Shown: one piece after another, positions 35,610-44,862 of the stretch
How the letters are laid out: every line of letters begins with the position of its first letter
How positions within the stretch are numbered: position 1 is the first letter of the stretch
From: JAGOEX01 sp964630905
GTDB taxonomy: Bacteria > UBP6 > UBA1177
Reading direction: 5' to 3'
NCBI GenBank assembly: GCA_964630905.1
Contig: CAZVWR010000011.1
Coordinates: 1-64,000 of the forward strand
Length of the DNA: 64,000 nt
Program-made: the position numbers and the translations under genes
The notes under the pieces: generated by a model
Seen by the model: the letters and a program-made list of their open reading frames with translations, nothing else
Databases searched by the model: none
What the model was told of the DNA's origin: nothing

Positions 35610-36842
35610 ATGAAAAAAGAAATGAGAGCTGTTGAAGAAGAAGTGCCACTTGTCGTCGGTCTTAGTGCACTAAGACCATTAAGTTCCTTTTCCTCAAAGC
35701 AGTGTTCAACTGCTTCATTGTTTCAAAGAAAATTTTTTCCTGAATCAAGTCAGAGTGACTGGACAAGCTGGAAATGGCAGATCCAGAATAGCATTACCGA
35801 TGCAAAGAAACTTTCGGAAATGTTCACTTTGACAAAAGATGAACTTGATGCCCTGAACAGTGGCGAAGTGACACTTCCTTTCAGAATCACCCCCTACTAT
35901 GCATCTCTGCTTTACGGCAGAGAAAGCGATTATGCTCTCAGAAAAACCATGATACCTCTTTCCAGTGAATTTACTACAGGTTTCGGGGAAAGCGGGGATC
36001 CGTTGTGTGAAGAACACATGTCTCCTGTTCCCAATGTTGTTCACCGCTATCCCGACAGAGTTCTTTTTCTTGCGACAGAGTTCTGCAGTTCATATTGCAG
36101 ATACTGCACAAGACACAGAGTTGTAGGGAACAAGAACGAACTCCACAGGTTCAGTTCAAAATCATGGGAGAACGGAATCAATTACATTGCATCTCATCCT
36201 GAAATAAGAGATGTCCTCATTTCCGGAGGAGACCCTCTTACAATGCCTGATGCAAGGATCGACTACCTCCTTTCAAGATTGCGCTCAATTCCTCATATCG
36301 AGATCATCAGGATAGGGACAAAGGTTCCGGCTGTTCTTCCTCAGAGAATAACACCGAAACTTGTAAGAATGTTGAAAAAATATCATCCGCTGTTTCTCAG
36401 CATTCATTTTACCCATCCGGATGAGATGACTCTTGAAACATCTGTTGCATGCAGAATGCTTGCAGATGCCGGAATTCCTCTTGGAAGTCAGACTGTTCTG
36501 CTTAAAGGTGTGAATGATGATCCCAAGACATTGACCGATCTTTATCACAGACTGCTCATGGTGCGTGTAAGACCTTATTATCTTTATCAGTGTGATCCTG
36601 TTCAGGGATCTTCCCATTTCAGGACAAGTGTGGAAACAGGTTTGAAGATAATTGAACATATAAGGGGATTTACAAGCGGATATGCTGTGCCGACTTATGT
36701 TATTGATGCTCCCGGCGGCGGAGGAAAGATCCCGATACTGCCTGACTATTATCAGGGAAGGGATGACAAGTATGTTTACTTGAAGAACTTTGAGGGAAAC
36801 AAATACCGGTATCCCGATCCGGTAAGTGCTCCATCACTTTAG
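35610..36842 (+). CDS. kamA: lysine 2,3-aminomutase family radical SAM/PLP enzyme
   Basis: A 410-residue protein with GGGGGTG before its ATG. The radical-SAM cluster motif is CSSYCRYC (Cys159, 163, 166). The PLP lysine lies in GGGGKIP (Lys373). Both aspartates that bind the substrate epsilon-amine in lysine 2,3-aminomutase are present: Asp329 in YQCD and Asp366 in VIDAPGGGG. Glutamate 2,3-aminomutases have Lys and Asn at these places, so lysine to beta-lysine is the predicted reaction. It heads a run with two ATP-grasp ligases and an acetyltransferase, so beta-lysine may feed a conjugate rather than, or as well as, the osmolyte N-acetyl-beta-lysine. Confidence 0.92.
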   Translation: MKKEMRAVEEEVPLVVGLSALRPLSSFSSKQCSTASLFQRKFFPESSQSDWTSWKWQIQNSITDAKKLSEMFTLTKDELDALNSGEVTLPFRITPYYASLLYGRESDYALRKTMIPLSSEFTTGFGESGDPLCEEHMSPVPNVVHRYPDRVLFLATEFCSSYCRYCTRHRVVGNKNELHRFSSKSWENGINYIASHPEIRDVLISGGDPLTMPDARIDYLLSRLRSIPHIEIIRIGTKVPAVLPQRITPKLVRMLKKYHPLFLSIHFTHPDEMTLETSVACRMLADAGIPLGSQTVLLKGVNDDPKTLTDLYHRLLMVRVRPYYLYQCDPVQGSSHFRTSVETGLKIIEHIRGFTSGYAVPTYVIDAPGGGGKIPILPDYYQGRDDKYVYLKNFEGNKYRYPDPVSAPSL

Positions 36843-36866
36843 TTTACCTTATTTTACAGGTGAAAA

Positions 36867-37862
36867 ATGAAAATCGGTTTTACATATGATCTCAAGGATG
36901 ATTACCTTAAAATGGGTTTTTCTGCAGTTGAAGTTGCTGAATTTGATACTGTAGAAACGATCGAGGGTATTGAGAATTCACTAAAGAAACTCGGTTATTC
37001 CGTTGACAGGATCGGATCTGTAAAATCGCTCATTCAGCGACTTGCCGCAGGGGAGAAGTGGGATGTTGTTTTTAATATCGCTGAAGGTGTCAGTGGCATA
37101 GGAAGGGAGGCCGCTGTTCCTGCGATACTCGATGTTTATAATATTCCTTATGTGTTTTCCGATCCGATGGTGCTTTCGCTTACACTTCACAAAGGGATGG
37201 CAAAGAGAATTGTGAGAGACGCAGGAATAAAAACGCCTCAGTTTCACATAGTTTACTCTGTTGATGACATAAAAAATGTTAATATCCCTTATCCTCTTTT
37301 TGCAAAACCGCTTTCCGAAGGGACAGGCAAAGGGATCGGTGCATTGTCAATGATAAGCAGCAGCGATGATCTTGAAAAAGCGTGTCTGCAAATGCTTAAA
37401 GAATACAATCAGCCGGTGCTTGTTGAAAAATTTCTTCCGGGCCGCGAATTTACTGTAGGAATAACCGGAACAGGCAGCGATGCAAAAGTTGTCGGAATGA
37501 TGGAGATAAACTTTCTTGCCGAAGCGGAAAGTGCCGCATACGGACTTGTTAATAAGAAAAATTATGAAAAACTGATGAAATACACTCTTCCTGAAAAGGA
37601 TATATATGATAAGTGTGCTGAAACTGCACTTGCCGCATGGAGAGTTCTTGAGTGTCGTGACGGGGGAAGAATTGACCTGAGAAATAATGAGTCCGAAGAA
37701 CCGGAATTCATCGAAGTCAATCCTCTTGCGGGGCTTAATCCAATTGATTCAGATCTTCCCATTCTTTCAAGGATGAACGGTCTGGATTATGACGGACTGA
37801 TAAAACAGATCATGGATTCAGCAATAAAGAGGATTTTTAATGGAAAAAAACAGCAGTCATGA
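36867..37862 (+). CDS. ATP-grasp ligase, D-Ala-D-Ala ligase-like (first)
   Basis: A 331-residue ATP-grasp protein. It has the N-terminal fold WDVVFNIAEGVSGIGREAAV as in D-Ala-D-Ala ligases, the ATP-binding segment YPLFAKPLSEGTGKGIG, an acidic metal-binding end EFIEVNPLAGLNP, and the loop LVEKFLPGREFTVGI. Such enzymes join a carboxylate to an amine through an acyl phosphate. It begins 24 bases after the aminomutase and overlaps the second ligase by 23 bases. The substrate is probably not D-alanine, given the neighbours; beta-lysine or another amino acid is plausible but unproven. Confidence 0.85.
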   Translation: MKIGFTYDLKDDYLKMGFSAVEVAEFDTVETIEGIENSLKKLGYSVDRIGSVKSLIQRLAAGEKWDVVFNIAEGVSGIGREAAVPAILDVYNIPYVFSDPMVLSLTLHKGMAKRIVRDAGIKTPQFHIVYSVDDIKNVNIPYPLFAKPLSEGTGKGIGALSMISSSDDLEKACLQMLKEYNQPVLVEKFLPGREFTVGITGTGSDAKVVGMMEINFLAEAESAAYGLVNKKNYEKLMKYTLPEKDIYDKCAETALAAWRVLECRDGGRIDLRNNESEEPEFIEVNPLAGLNPIDSDLPILSRMNGLDYDGLIKQIMDSAIKRIFNGKKQQS

Positions 37863-38844
37863 GATTCTGATCTTTCATCAGTTTGTCCCTGATGATGCCC
37901 TTCCCGACGAAAAAGATGTTCTAGTTCAGGCGGAAGAGATCTCAAAAGTACTTATCAGAGCAGGTTATAGCGTAAGAGCTGTTCCTGTAGATAACAACTT
38001 TCTTTTTGTTTCTGAGATCTTAAAAAAGCCGTATGCCGCTTTTAATCTCGTTGAAACATTCAACGGAAGTGCGGTCAACGCCCATCTTGTTCCGCTTATG
38101 CTTGAGCAATTCGGAATCCCTTTTTCGGGCAATTCATCTTCGGCGATATTTCTGACGACCAACAAACTTCTGACAAAAGAAATCCTTTTTGCCAACAATA
38201 TTCCCACTGCAAACTGGCACATTAAAGGAAGAGATGAGCCTTTTCAGAAAGATCTCTATATTTTGAAACCGGTTTCTGAAGATGCCTCTATCGGGATAAC
38301 TGATGAAAATCTGAAAACACTTGAAAGCTCGGAGCAGGCGGGTGCCGCAATAGAATACTTTGAAAAAAAATACGATCTCCCATATTTCTGCGAAAAATTT
38401 ATTGACGGAAGGGAGTTTAATGTTTCAGTAATAGGGAATAAAGGTGAGCCGAGGGTTCTTTTTCCTGCCGAAATGATCTTTTTTCAGGAAGGTCACGAAA
38501 ACAAGATTCTGTGTTATGACTCGAAGTGGAACGAAGAATCTGAAAAATATGATTCATCCAGAAGATCGTTCGATCTTGGAGACGAAGACAGAAAACTGAT
38601 AAAAAAACTGAAATCCATTTGTGAAAAATGCTGGAAAATATTCGGCCTTTCTGGTTATGTGAGAGTAGATTTCAGAGTTGACAGAAAAAATAATCCGTAT
38701 GTTCTTGAGATAAATGCAAATCCATGTCTCAGTCCTGACAGCGGGTTATTTGCGGCGGCTAAAAATGAAGGGTTGTCATATGATGATTTAATAAACATTA
38801 TTCTGGCGGAGGCTGAAAATGAAAATAAGGGAAAAAATAGTTAA
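37840..38844 (+). CDS. ATP-grasp ligase, D-Ala-D-Ala ligase-like (second)
   Basis: A 334-residue paralogue of the preceding ligase, starting inside it. Key parts are AAFNLVETFNGSAVNAHLVP, the ATP-binding LYILKPVSEDASIGI, the loop YFCEKFIDGREFNVSVIG and the metal-binding end NPYVLEINANPCLSPDSG. The two ligases differ enough to act on different substrates, consistent with stepwise addition of residues. The 3' end overlaps the acetyltransferase by 26 bases, so all four genes are expected to be translated as a unit. Confidence 0.85.
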   Translation: MEKNSSHEILIFHQFVPDDALPDEKDVLVQAEEISKVLIRAGYSVRAVPVDNNFLFVSEILKKPYAAFNLVETFNGSAVNAHLVPLMLEQFGIPFSGNSSSAIFLTTNKLLTKEILFANNIPTANWHIKGRDEPFQKDLYILKPVSEDASIGITDENLKTLESSEQAGAAIEYFEKKYDLPYFCEKFIDGREFNVSVIGNKGEPRVLFPAEMIFFQEGHENKILCYDSKWNEESEKYDSSRRSFDLGDEDRKLIKKLKSICEKCWKIFGLSGYVRVDFRVDRKNNPYVLEINANPCLSPDSGLFAAAKNEGLSYDDLINIILAEAENENKGKNS

Positions 38845-39298
38845 GACAGACCTTGAACATATCAGAAAAATTCTTGAATCCACAGAGTTTTTCTATGATT
38901 TTGAAGTTGCAACAGCTGTTGAACTCGGAGAGGAAACTCTTGCAAAAGGAGATGCCAGCGGATATCACTTTATTTTTCTTGAAGATGAAGATTTCAAACC
39001 GTATGCATTTGGAATATTTGGCGAAATAGCTTGTACAAAAAACAGATGGGATCTTTACTGGCTTGGCGTTCTCCAGTCGCTCAGAGGAAAAGGAGTCGGA
39101 TCTGTTTTAATGAAAACATGTGAAGATGCAATTGCAAAAAAAGGGGGGAAAATCGTTTATATCGAAACCTCTGCCAGAGATCAGTATCTTCCCACAAGAG
39201 AATTCTATGTGAAAAGAGATTATTTTATTGAAGCAATTCTCAAAGATTTCTACGACGACGGTGACGGAAAAGTCATCTATTCAAAGCGGCTCGGTTGA
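38819..39298 (+). CDS. GNAT family N-acetyltransferase
   Basis: A 159-residue protein with the acetyl-CoA motif A, LGVLQSLRGKGVGSVLMKT, and motif B YVKRDYF near the end. By position it may acetylate the product of the aminomutase/ligase set, in the way AblB acetylates beta-lysine, though it is shorter than AblB and from the generic GNAT group. It overlaps the preceding ligase by 26 bases and the convergent trmL by 22 bases. Confidence 0.82.
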   Translation: MKIREKIVKTDLEHIRKILESTEFFYDFEVATAVELGEETLAKGDASGYHFIFLEDEDFKPYAFGIFGEIACTKNRWDLYWLGVLQSLRGKGVGSVLMKTCEDAIAKKGGKIVYIETSARDQYLPTREFYVKRDYFIEAILKDFYDDGDGKVIYSKRLG

Positions 39299-39753
39299 TC
39301 AAAAGCACCGTTTTTTCTCATTGCTTCAAAAAGAGCGACACTGACGGCACTTGAAAGGTTGATGCTTCTCACTTTTGTGTCCATGATGGGTAAAAACACG
39401 GTATTATCTTGATATTTTTGAAGTATTTCATCACTAAGCCCGAGACTTTCGCAACCGAAAACAAGGTGATCTCCCGGTTGAAAATCGGTCATGTCATATC
39501 TCTTTTTCCCTTTTTTTGAGAAAAAGTGCATTCTGCTTAAATCGTTATTTTCAAAATAATCCTGCACGCTTTCCCACAAAATAACATCAACGAACTGCCA
39601 GTAGTCAAGTCCGGCTCTTTTGAGCATTGTGTCATCAATTGAAAAACCGAGCGGCTTAACAAGATGAAGCCGGCATTTTAATGCGAGAACAGTTCTTGCG
39701 ATGTTTCCGGTATTCTGCGGAATCTCAGGATTTATCAGAACAACATTGAACAT
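39277..39753 (-). CDS. trmL: tRNA (cytidine34-2'-O)-methyltransferase
   Basis: A 158-residue SPOUT methyltransferase of normal TrmL length. Diagnostic parts are LINPEIPQNTGNIARTVLAL, LHLVKPLGFSIDD, KRAGLDYWQFVDV, VFGCESLGLSDE and the knot-end MDTKVRSINLSSAVSVALFE. It methylates the ribose of the wobble base in leucine tRNAs. The start is ATG at 39753. Two copies of TTTGCACAAAACA lie upstream (near 39785 and 39820) with no assigned role. Its 3' end overlaps the acetyltransferase convergently. Confidence 0.94.
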   Translation of the reverse strand: MFNVVLINPEIPQNTGNIARTVLALKCRLHLVKPLGFSIDDTMLKRAGLDYWQFVDVILWESVQDYFENNDLSRMHFFSKKGKKRYDMTDFQPGDHLVFGCESLGLSDEILQKYQDNTVFLPIMDTKVRSINLSSAVSVALFEAMRKNGAFDQPSRFE

Positions 39754-39899
39754 TCAAACTCCGTTAAAAACACTCCTTTTTAACTGTTTTTGCACAAAAC
39801 ACAATACCTGTTTTGAACAAATTTGCACAAAACAGATGGGGTGTTTTCCCAAAAAACCGCATTTGACAGCAAAAATTGATCTATTCTGACCGCTGGAAT

Positions 39900-40994
39900 T
39901 TATCTGCCGAATTTTCCTTTTTCGCTTTTATTGAATTCTTTCACTTTTTTAGCGATCTCTTTTTCCCATTCTTTTTTCATCTGCTGTTTTGATTTCGTTT
40001 TCCGCTGCTCAAGAAGAGCCAGTTCCGCTTGCAGTGAAAGATAATTCTGATATCTTCCCTGATCAAGCTCTCCTGTTTCAAGTGCGTTGGCTATTGCGCA
40101 ACCCGGTTCTCCATTGTGAGTACAGTCTGAGAATCTGCATTTTGACATGATGTCTTCAATGTCTTCAAAAACCGCAGAAATACTTTCCTCTTCTCCCCAG
40201 AACTGAATTTCACGCATTCCGGGAGTATCAATAAGCATCGCTCCGTTATCCATGAGAAAAAGCTGTCTTGTCGTTGTTGTGTGCCGGCCTTTATGAACAG
40301 AATCGCTTATTTCGTTCACGCTCTGGATCTCTTTTCCAAGGAGCACATTCACGATTGTTGATTTGCCTACCCCTGAAGAACCGAGCAGAGCAACAGTTTT
40401 CCCGGCGATCAGATACGGCTTCAGTGTTTCAATGTGATTTTCCCTTGCTGAAACTGCGTGAACCGGCACACCGGGAGAAACGGTTTCAACTTCTGAAATG
40501 ATTTCTTCAATATTTTCAAACAGATCTGATTTGTTAAGTATTACAACAGGTGACGCACCGCTATTCCATGCAAGTGTGAGATATCGCTCAATCCGTCGCA
40601 GATTATAGTTTTCGTCAAGCCCTGTCACGATGAAAACTGTGTCAATATTTGCAGCAACTATCTGTTCTTCAGTTATCCCGCCGCTTTTCCTCTTATTTGA
40701 TCCGGCAACATTCCTTGAAAAACTGCTTTTCCGCTCAAGAACTGCATGAATTACAGCAAAATCATCTTCAACAGTTACAGCAACCCAGTCACCCACAGCA
40801 GGAAAATCAGATCTTACAACTGCCTGATGAAGAAATTTGCCGGAAACACGGGCATGTATTTCGCCGTTTTCCATCATAACAGTGTAAAGTTCCTTCTGTT
40901 CGTTTATCACTCTTGCAGGAAGAAAACCCTGCTCCTCAAATTCATAAAACAATGCTTTAAAATATCCGTTAAACCCTAAATCATTAATGTTCAT
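39900..40994 (-). CDS. rsgA: ribosome small subunit-dependent GTPase A
   Basis: The start is ATG at 40994 with GAGGG upstream; five further codons to 41009 precede the ribosome site and are excluded. The 364-residue protein has an N-terminal OB fold. It is a circularly permuted GTPase: NKSD (G4) comes first, then GSSGVGKST (G1) and DTPGMREI (G3). The C-terminal zinc module is CRFSDCTHNGEPGC. It matures the 30S ribosomal subunit. The C-terminus is long and basic (KTKSKQQMKKEWEKEIAKK), matching many RsgA proteins. Confidence 0.95.
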   Translation of the reverse strand: MNINDLGFNGYFKALFYEFEEQGFLPARVINEQKELYTVMMENGEIHARVSGKFLHQAVVRSDFPAVGDWVAVTVEDDFAVIHAVLERKSSFSRNVAGSNKRKSGGITEEQIVAANIDTVFIVTGLDENYNLRRIERYLTLAWNSGASPVVILNKSDLFENIEEIISEVETVSPGVPVHAVSARENHIETLKPYLIAGKTVALLGSSGVGKSTIVNVLLGKEIQSVNEISDSVHKGRHTTTTRQLFLMDNGAMLIDTPGMREIQFWGEEESISAVFEDIEDIMSKCRFSDCTHNGEPGCAIANALETGELDQGRYQNYLSLQAELALLEQRKTKSKQQMKKEWEKEIAKKVKEFNKSEKGKFGR

Positions 40995-41202
40995 TATGTA
41001 AACCCTCAAAAATATAAGTTATTTAATTTACTAAATTTCTAATCCAGAAACAGGACTTCTTCAGACTGGAAACAGACTATAAACCTACTCTTGCTTTACC
41101 AGACTCTCAGGAAGTTCACTGTTAAAAACATCACCCTCATCAAAACCTCCATACCAGCAACAATAACAGAAGGAATTTATCCCCGTTTTAATAATTGTCA
41201 AT

Positions 41203-41255
41203 CAAAAAACCCTGAAATCTTCAAATACAAAATTGATTTGGAAAAGGGTTTTTTG
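41203..41255 (-). terminator. hairpin downstream of maf, probable terminator
   Basis: CAAAAAACCCT (41203-41213) and AGGGTTTTTTG (41245-41255) are perfect inverted arms; an inner pair CAAAT/ATTTG extends the stem. On the - strand it ends in GGGTTTTTTG, 31 bases past the maf stop. The long loop lowers certainty. Confidence 0.45.
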
Positions 41256-41285
41256 GGTATTTATGGGTATAAATGCGGGTATCGG

Positions 41286-41864
41286 TTATTTCAAGCCGTT
41301 AATAATATTGAGTTTCTGGAAATGTTCGATGACTTCACTGACCGGCAGTCCGATCACATTTGAATATGAGCCGTTGATGCTTTTCACCATAAAGGCGCCG
41401 ATTCCCTGAACTGCATAAGCGCCTGCCTTGTCATAAGGTTCATCAGTGTCGCAGTAATCTGAGATCTCTTCACTTGAAAGTTTCTTGAATGTGACATCGC
41501 TTTTGACAAAAAATGTATCAACTGTGTCATTAAAAAATATTGCTACACCCGTGAAAACCGAATGAGTTCTGCCGCTTAGCTTTGATATCATATTTATCGC
41601 ATCATCTTTGTCCGCCGGTTTATTTATGATCTCGTCATCAATGACAACTATCGTGTCGGCACTTAAGAGCGGAGTTTTTGTCCCGACGATATGAGCGACA
41701 GCATTTCCTTTCTGAAGAGCAAGCGAAACGACAACTTCCTGCGGAGTCAAGGCAGGATCAACTGTTTCATCGGTATCGGGTTTAATGATCTTCAGGTCAA
41801 AACCGAAACAGCCAAGAAGCTCCCGTCTCCTCGGAGAACCGGATGCAAGTATGAGATTTTTCAT
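41286..41864 (-). CDS. maf: Maf-family nucleoside triphosphate pyrophosphatase
   Basis: A 192-residue protein with the family start LILASGSPRRRELLGCFG, the acidic motif DTDETVDP, the Asp/Lys motif LLSADTIVVIDDEIINKP and SGRTHSVFTGV, and DKAGAYAVQGIG near the end. It hydrolyses non-canonical or excess nucleotides (dTTP/UTP type by the general sequence pattern) to monophosphates. The start ATG at 41864 has AGGAG upstream. It is transcribed alone, with a probable terminator at 41203-41255. Confidence 0.93.
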   Translation of the reverse strand: MKNLILASGSPRRRELLGCFGFDLKIIKPDTDETVDPALTPQEVVVSLALQKGNAVAHIVGTKTPLLSADTIVVIDDEIINKPADKDDAINMISKLSGRTHSVFTGVAIFFNDTVDTFFVKSDVTFKKLSSEEISDYCDTDEPYDKAGAYAVQGIGAFMVKSINGSYSNVIGLPVSEVIEHFQKLNIINGLK

Positions 41865-41947
41865 TCTTTCCTCCTGAAAAAACTGTGAAATATGCCTTTT
41901 GTGGCGGTTTGTGTCAAGATTTTAATTGTTTGCAAAAGTACGAAAGT

Positions 41948-41975
41948 TTGACTAATAAACAAAGCTGTTTAAACT
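41948..41975 (+). promoter_or_regulatory. possible promoter for the 42005 gene
   Basis: TTGACT (41948-41953), 16 bases, TAAACT (41970-41975), 29 bases before the TTG start. The -10 match is weak. Confidence 0.35.
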
Positions 41976-42004
41976 TTAACGGGTAATTAAACGGAGGGTG
42001 TGTT

Positions 42005-42790
42005 TTGAAACTGAAACTGATACTTCTTTTTGCTGCTGCTTCTCTTTTCTTCTCCATTTTTTCCTGTGCAAGCAGTGAGGCAAAAGCAGAAAAAGCAAAA
42101 TCTGAATCTGATCCGGAAATTGGCGAGGCATCGATGAAAGGTGGAGAAAGAGTGGCGATCAGAGGTTATACTGCAGACAAGGAAATGAACAAGAAAATGA
42201 AGCAGCTTGACCTTGAGATCATTGACTGCTACAAACAGTTCACACCGATTGGCAATGTATCAGATATGACGATAAAATACAACATTATCATTGACGAGTC
42301 GGGATTTATTGAAAAAGCGTCATACAAAAGAGGGGCTTCTTCTTTTAACAAAATCGCTGAATGTATAGCAAAAGACATGAAAGAACTCCCGTTCAGGCCC
42401 GGAGAACTCAGAGAGCTTGACTACACCCTTGTTTTCAAGCCGCTCAAGCAGAAAAAGCAGGTCAATCCGGATGATAAAAGATCAAAAATGATACTGTCGC
42501 TGTCTGAAATGAAAAAATTCAGAACTTGCTATGAAGAAGCAGCGGCTAAAGTTCCCGGAATAAGTGGAAATTTCACAATAAAATTCATTGTCACAGAAGA
42601 AGGAAAAGCCGAAGATATGAAAATCACCGGCAACACTTTTCCCGATGCGAAAGTTCCTCTTTGTGTTGTGAAAAAGCTTTCAGAAACTTTTTTTCCGGAA
42701 GGGGAATCGGACGATTTTGTCGAAGTTACTTTCAAATATGTTTCGGCAAATCCTCCAAAAATGAGAAAATCGATGGATATTGATATGTAA
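42005..42790 (+). CDS. lipoprotein with two AgmX/PglI-like (TonB-C-type) repeats
   Basis: It starts with TTG at 42005 behind GGAGGGTG. The 261-residue lipoprotein (leader ending FSCASSE) has two repeats of about 85 residues, each with a Cys pair: IDCYKQF...MTIKYNIIIDESGFIEKA...IAECIAKDMKELPF, and RTCYEEA...FTIKFIVTEEGKAEDM...PLCVVKKL. This is the pattern of AgmX/PglI C-terminal domains, common in Myxococcota, thought to bind peptides in the envelope. The role in gliding or adhesion is known only for some family members. It is 18 bases ahead of the PilZ gene. Confidence 0.82.
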   Translation: MKLKLILLFAAASLFFSIFSCASSEAKAEKAKSESDPEIGEASMKGGERVAIRGYTADKEMNKKMKQLDLEIIDCYKQFTPIGNVSDMTIKYNIIIDESGFIEKASYKRGASSFNKIAECIAKDMKELPFRPGELRELDYTLVFKPLKQKKQVNPDDKRSKMILSLSEMKKFRTCYEEAAAKVPGISGNFTIKFIVTEEGKAEDMKITGNTFPDAKVPLCVVKKLSETFFPEGESDDFVEVTFKYVSANPPKMRKSMDIDM

Positions 42791-42808
42791 TCTTGTCAGG
42801 AGATCAAA

Positions 42809-43192
42809 ATGAGCAAGAGAAAAATGAGCCGTGTCAATTTTAAAGTCGATGCGCTGATCAACTATAACGATATGAAAAAAGTTTGCAGCGTCAGGGACTT
42901 AAGCCTTTCAGGGATATATCTTGCAACAGATCTTGACATCTCTGTCGGAAAGATCGTGAACCTGACTGTAAAAATTATTTCAGACTCAACTGTGGGAGAA
43001 ATAGAAATTACCGGAATTGTTGTAAGAAAAGATCACGACGGCCTTGCTCTGGAATTTTCCGACCTGCCGATCGATTCATATCTTTTTTTGAGGAATGTCG
43101 TTGTCTATAACAGCGGTGACCCTGAAGCGATAGATCAGGAGTACAGAAGACACCTCGCTTCAAGAAAAATGCGATCTCCCGGGGACTTATGA
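42809..43192 (+). CDS. PilZ domain protein, c-di-GMP binding
   Basis: A 127-residue protein. The c-di-GMP motifs are present: RKMSR (R-x3-R) near residue 4 and RDLSLSG (D/N-x-S-x-x-G) near residue 29, followed by the beta-barrel strands typical of PilZ (GIYLATDLDI, LALEFSDL). It should bind cyclic di-GMP and pass the signal to a partner. The start of the NhaC-type antiporter overlaps its stop by four bases, so control of ion transport or the envelope is a possible output. Confidence 0.88.
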   Translation: MSKRKMSRVNFKVDALINYNDMKKVCSVRDLSLSGIYLATDLDISVGKIVNLTVKIISDSTVGEIEITGIVVRKDHDGLALEFSDLPIDSYLFLRNVVVYNSGDPEAIDQEYRRHLASRKMRSPGDL

Positions 43193-44862
43193 GATTTTTG
43201 AGATCTGAGTTCATATACAGTGCTGTTTTTGCCGCAATACTTTTTGCAATAATATTTCAGGGCGGGGCGACACTTTCAATAATTCCTCCAGTCGTTGCGA
43301 TAGGGCTCGCTTTCCTCACAAAACAGGTGATAATCTCTTTGTTCTGCGGTGTCTGGTCAGGGGCAGTTATAGTTCTCATGAATAACGGCAATTCTTTAAC
43401 ATATTCATTTTTCTCAGGATTTTTAAAAACGATTGATAACTATGCCGTAAAAGGGCTTAATGATGAATCTCACATAATGATAGTTCTTTTTTCGCTTATG
43501 ATCGGCGGAATGGTCGGCATAATAACAGCTTCCGGCGGAATGCACGGAATAGTTGCATCTCTTTCAAAAAGGACCGACACCCCTTCAAAATCACTTATCC
43601 TTACATGGGCGGCGGGGCTTTTCATTTTCTTTGACGATTACGCAAACACCCTCATTGTCGGAAATTCGATGCGTCCATTGACCGACAGCCACAAAATAAG
43701 CCGCGAAAAGCTCAGTTTCATTGTTGATTCAACGACCGCTCCGGTGGCATCTGTGGCACTTTTAAGCACATGGGTCGGTTATGAAGTGGGGCTGATAGGG
43801 GACGCTCTCAAGGCATCGGGGGTCCAAAGCGATCCCTACACTGTTTTCATATATTCCCTGCCATACAGATTTTATGCGATACTGCTTCTTGTTTTCATTC
43901 CGGTATATGTTGTCATGAAAAGAGATTTCGGTCCGATGCTCAAGGCAGAAAAAAGAGCGGTGAAAGGCTTTGTTGAAGATGACGGTTTAGAGCCTGAAGA
44001 TTTCAATTCATTTAAAAAGATAGACCCTGCAAAATGCAGATGGTACACCGCCGCTATTCCGATAATCACATTGATTGTGGTGACAGTTTCCGGAATAATT
44101 GTAAGCGGTTACTCGGCCTTTGAAGGTTCCGCTCCATCGTTAAAGGAGATCATTGCCTCCGCAGATTCTTTCCGTGTTCTGATATGGGGATCTCTCCTCG
44201 GTTCGATTACAGCCGCTGTTTCAATGATACTTAACCGGACAGGTTCAGTTTCAACAGCCGTTTCATCATGGGTGGAAGGGGTTAAATCAATGGTGACGGC
44301 AGTGATAATTCTTGTCCTTGCATGGGCATTGAGTGCCGTTGTCACAGAGCTAAAGACCGCGGAATACATCTCTTTTCTGCTTTCAGGAACAATTCCTGTG
44401 TGGTCTTTACCGGCACTTGTGTTTGTTACAGCATCTATTGCGAGTTTTGCAACAGGGACATCGTGGGGAACCATGGCGCTTCTTTTCCCGACAGCTCTTC
44501 CTCTTGCCGTAACGATGGCTCAGAATGCTTCCATCAATTTAGAAACATTCATTTTTTCTGTAACCGGAGCGATCCTTACCGGTGCAATTTTCGGTGATCA
44601 CTGCTCTCCGATCTCAGACACAACGATCATGTCAAGCATGTCATGCAGAGTAAGCCATATCGAACATGTGAGAACGCAGCTTCCGTATGCTTTTGCAATA
44701 GGTCTTGTTTCCCTTTTCTTCGGTTATCTTCCGGCAGGATTTTTTGTTAATCCGTTTGTTCTTATAATTGTTCAAATTGCTGTAATTATAATGATTTTTA
44801 GATATTTTGGAAAAAAAGCAAATAATGGCGAAAAAGGGGGTTTAAATGTTGACAGATTATGA
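43189..44862 (+). CDS. NhaC-family Na+/H+ antiporter
   Basis: A 557-residue inner-membrane protein of about 12 segments. Signature parts are IIPPVVAIGLAFLTKQVI, AAGLFIFFDDYANTLIVGNSM, DSTTAPVASVALLSTWVGYE, FATGTSWGTMALLFP and FGDHCSPISDTTIMSS. These fit the NhaC group, which exchanges sodium for protons, though amino-acid-coupled relatives exist. Its 3' end overlaps the formate-tetrahydrofolate ligase gene by 17 bases. Translational overlap with the PilZ gene at the 5' end is notable. Confidence 0.92.
   Translation: MRFLRSEFIYSAVFAAILFAIIFQGGATLSIIPPVVAIGLAFLTKQVIISLFCGVWSGAVIVLMNNGNSLTYSFFSGFLKTIDNYAVKGLNDESHIMIVLFSLMIGGMVGIITASGGMHGIVASLSKRTDTPSKSLILTWAAGLFIFFDDYANTLIVGNSMRPLTDSHKISREKLSFIVDSTTAPVASVALLSTWVGYEVGLIGDALKASGVQSDPYTVFIYSLPYRFYAILLLVFIPVYVVMKRDFGPMLKAEKRAVKGFVEDDGLEPEDFNSFKKIDPAKCRWYTAAIPIITLIVVTVSGIIVSGYSAFEGSAPSLKEIIASADSFRVLIWGSLLGSITAAVSMILNRTGSVSTAVSSWVEGVKSMVTAVIILVLAWALSAVVTELKTAEYISFLLSGTIPVWSLPALVFVTASIASFATGTSWGTMALLFPTALPLAVTMAQNASINLETFIFSVTGAILTGAIFGDHCSPISDTTIMSSMSCRVSHIEHVRTQLPYAFAIGLVSLFFGYLPAGFFVNPFVLIIVQIAVIIMIFRYFGKKANNGEKGGLNVDRL

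Noticed and set aside
39780..39840. Two TTTGCACAAAACA copies upstream of trmL as an operator
   Set aside because: Spacing and position give no clear link to a promoter; only two copies and AT-rich context.
41091..41363. 90-residue frame between rsgA and maf
   Set aside because: It overlaps the maf 3' end, crosses the terminator-like hairpin and shows no ribosome site or protein-like composition.
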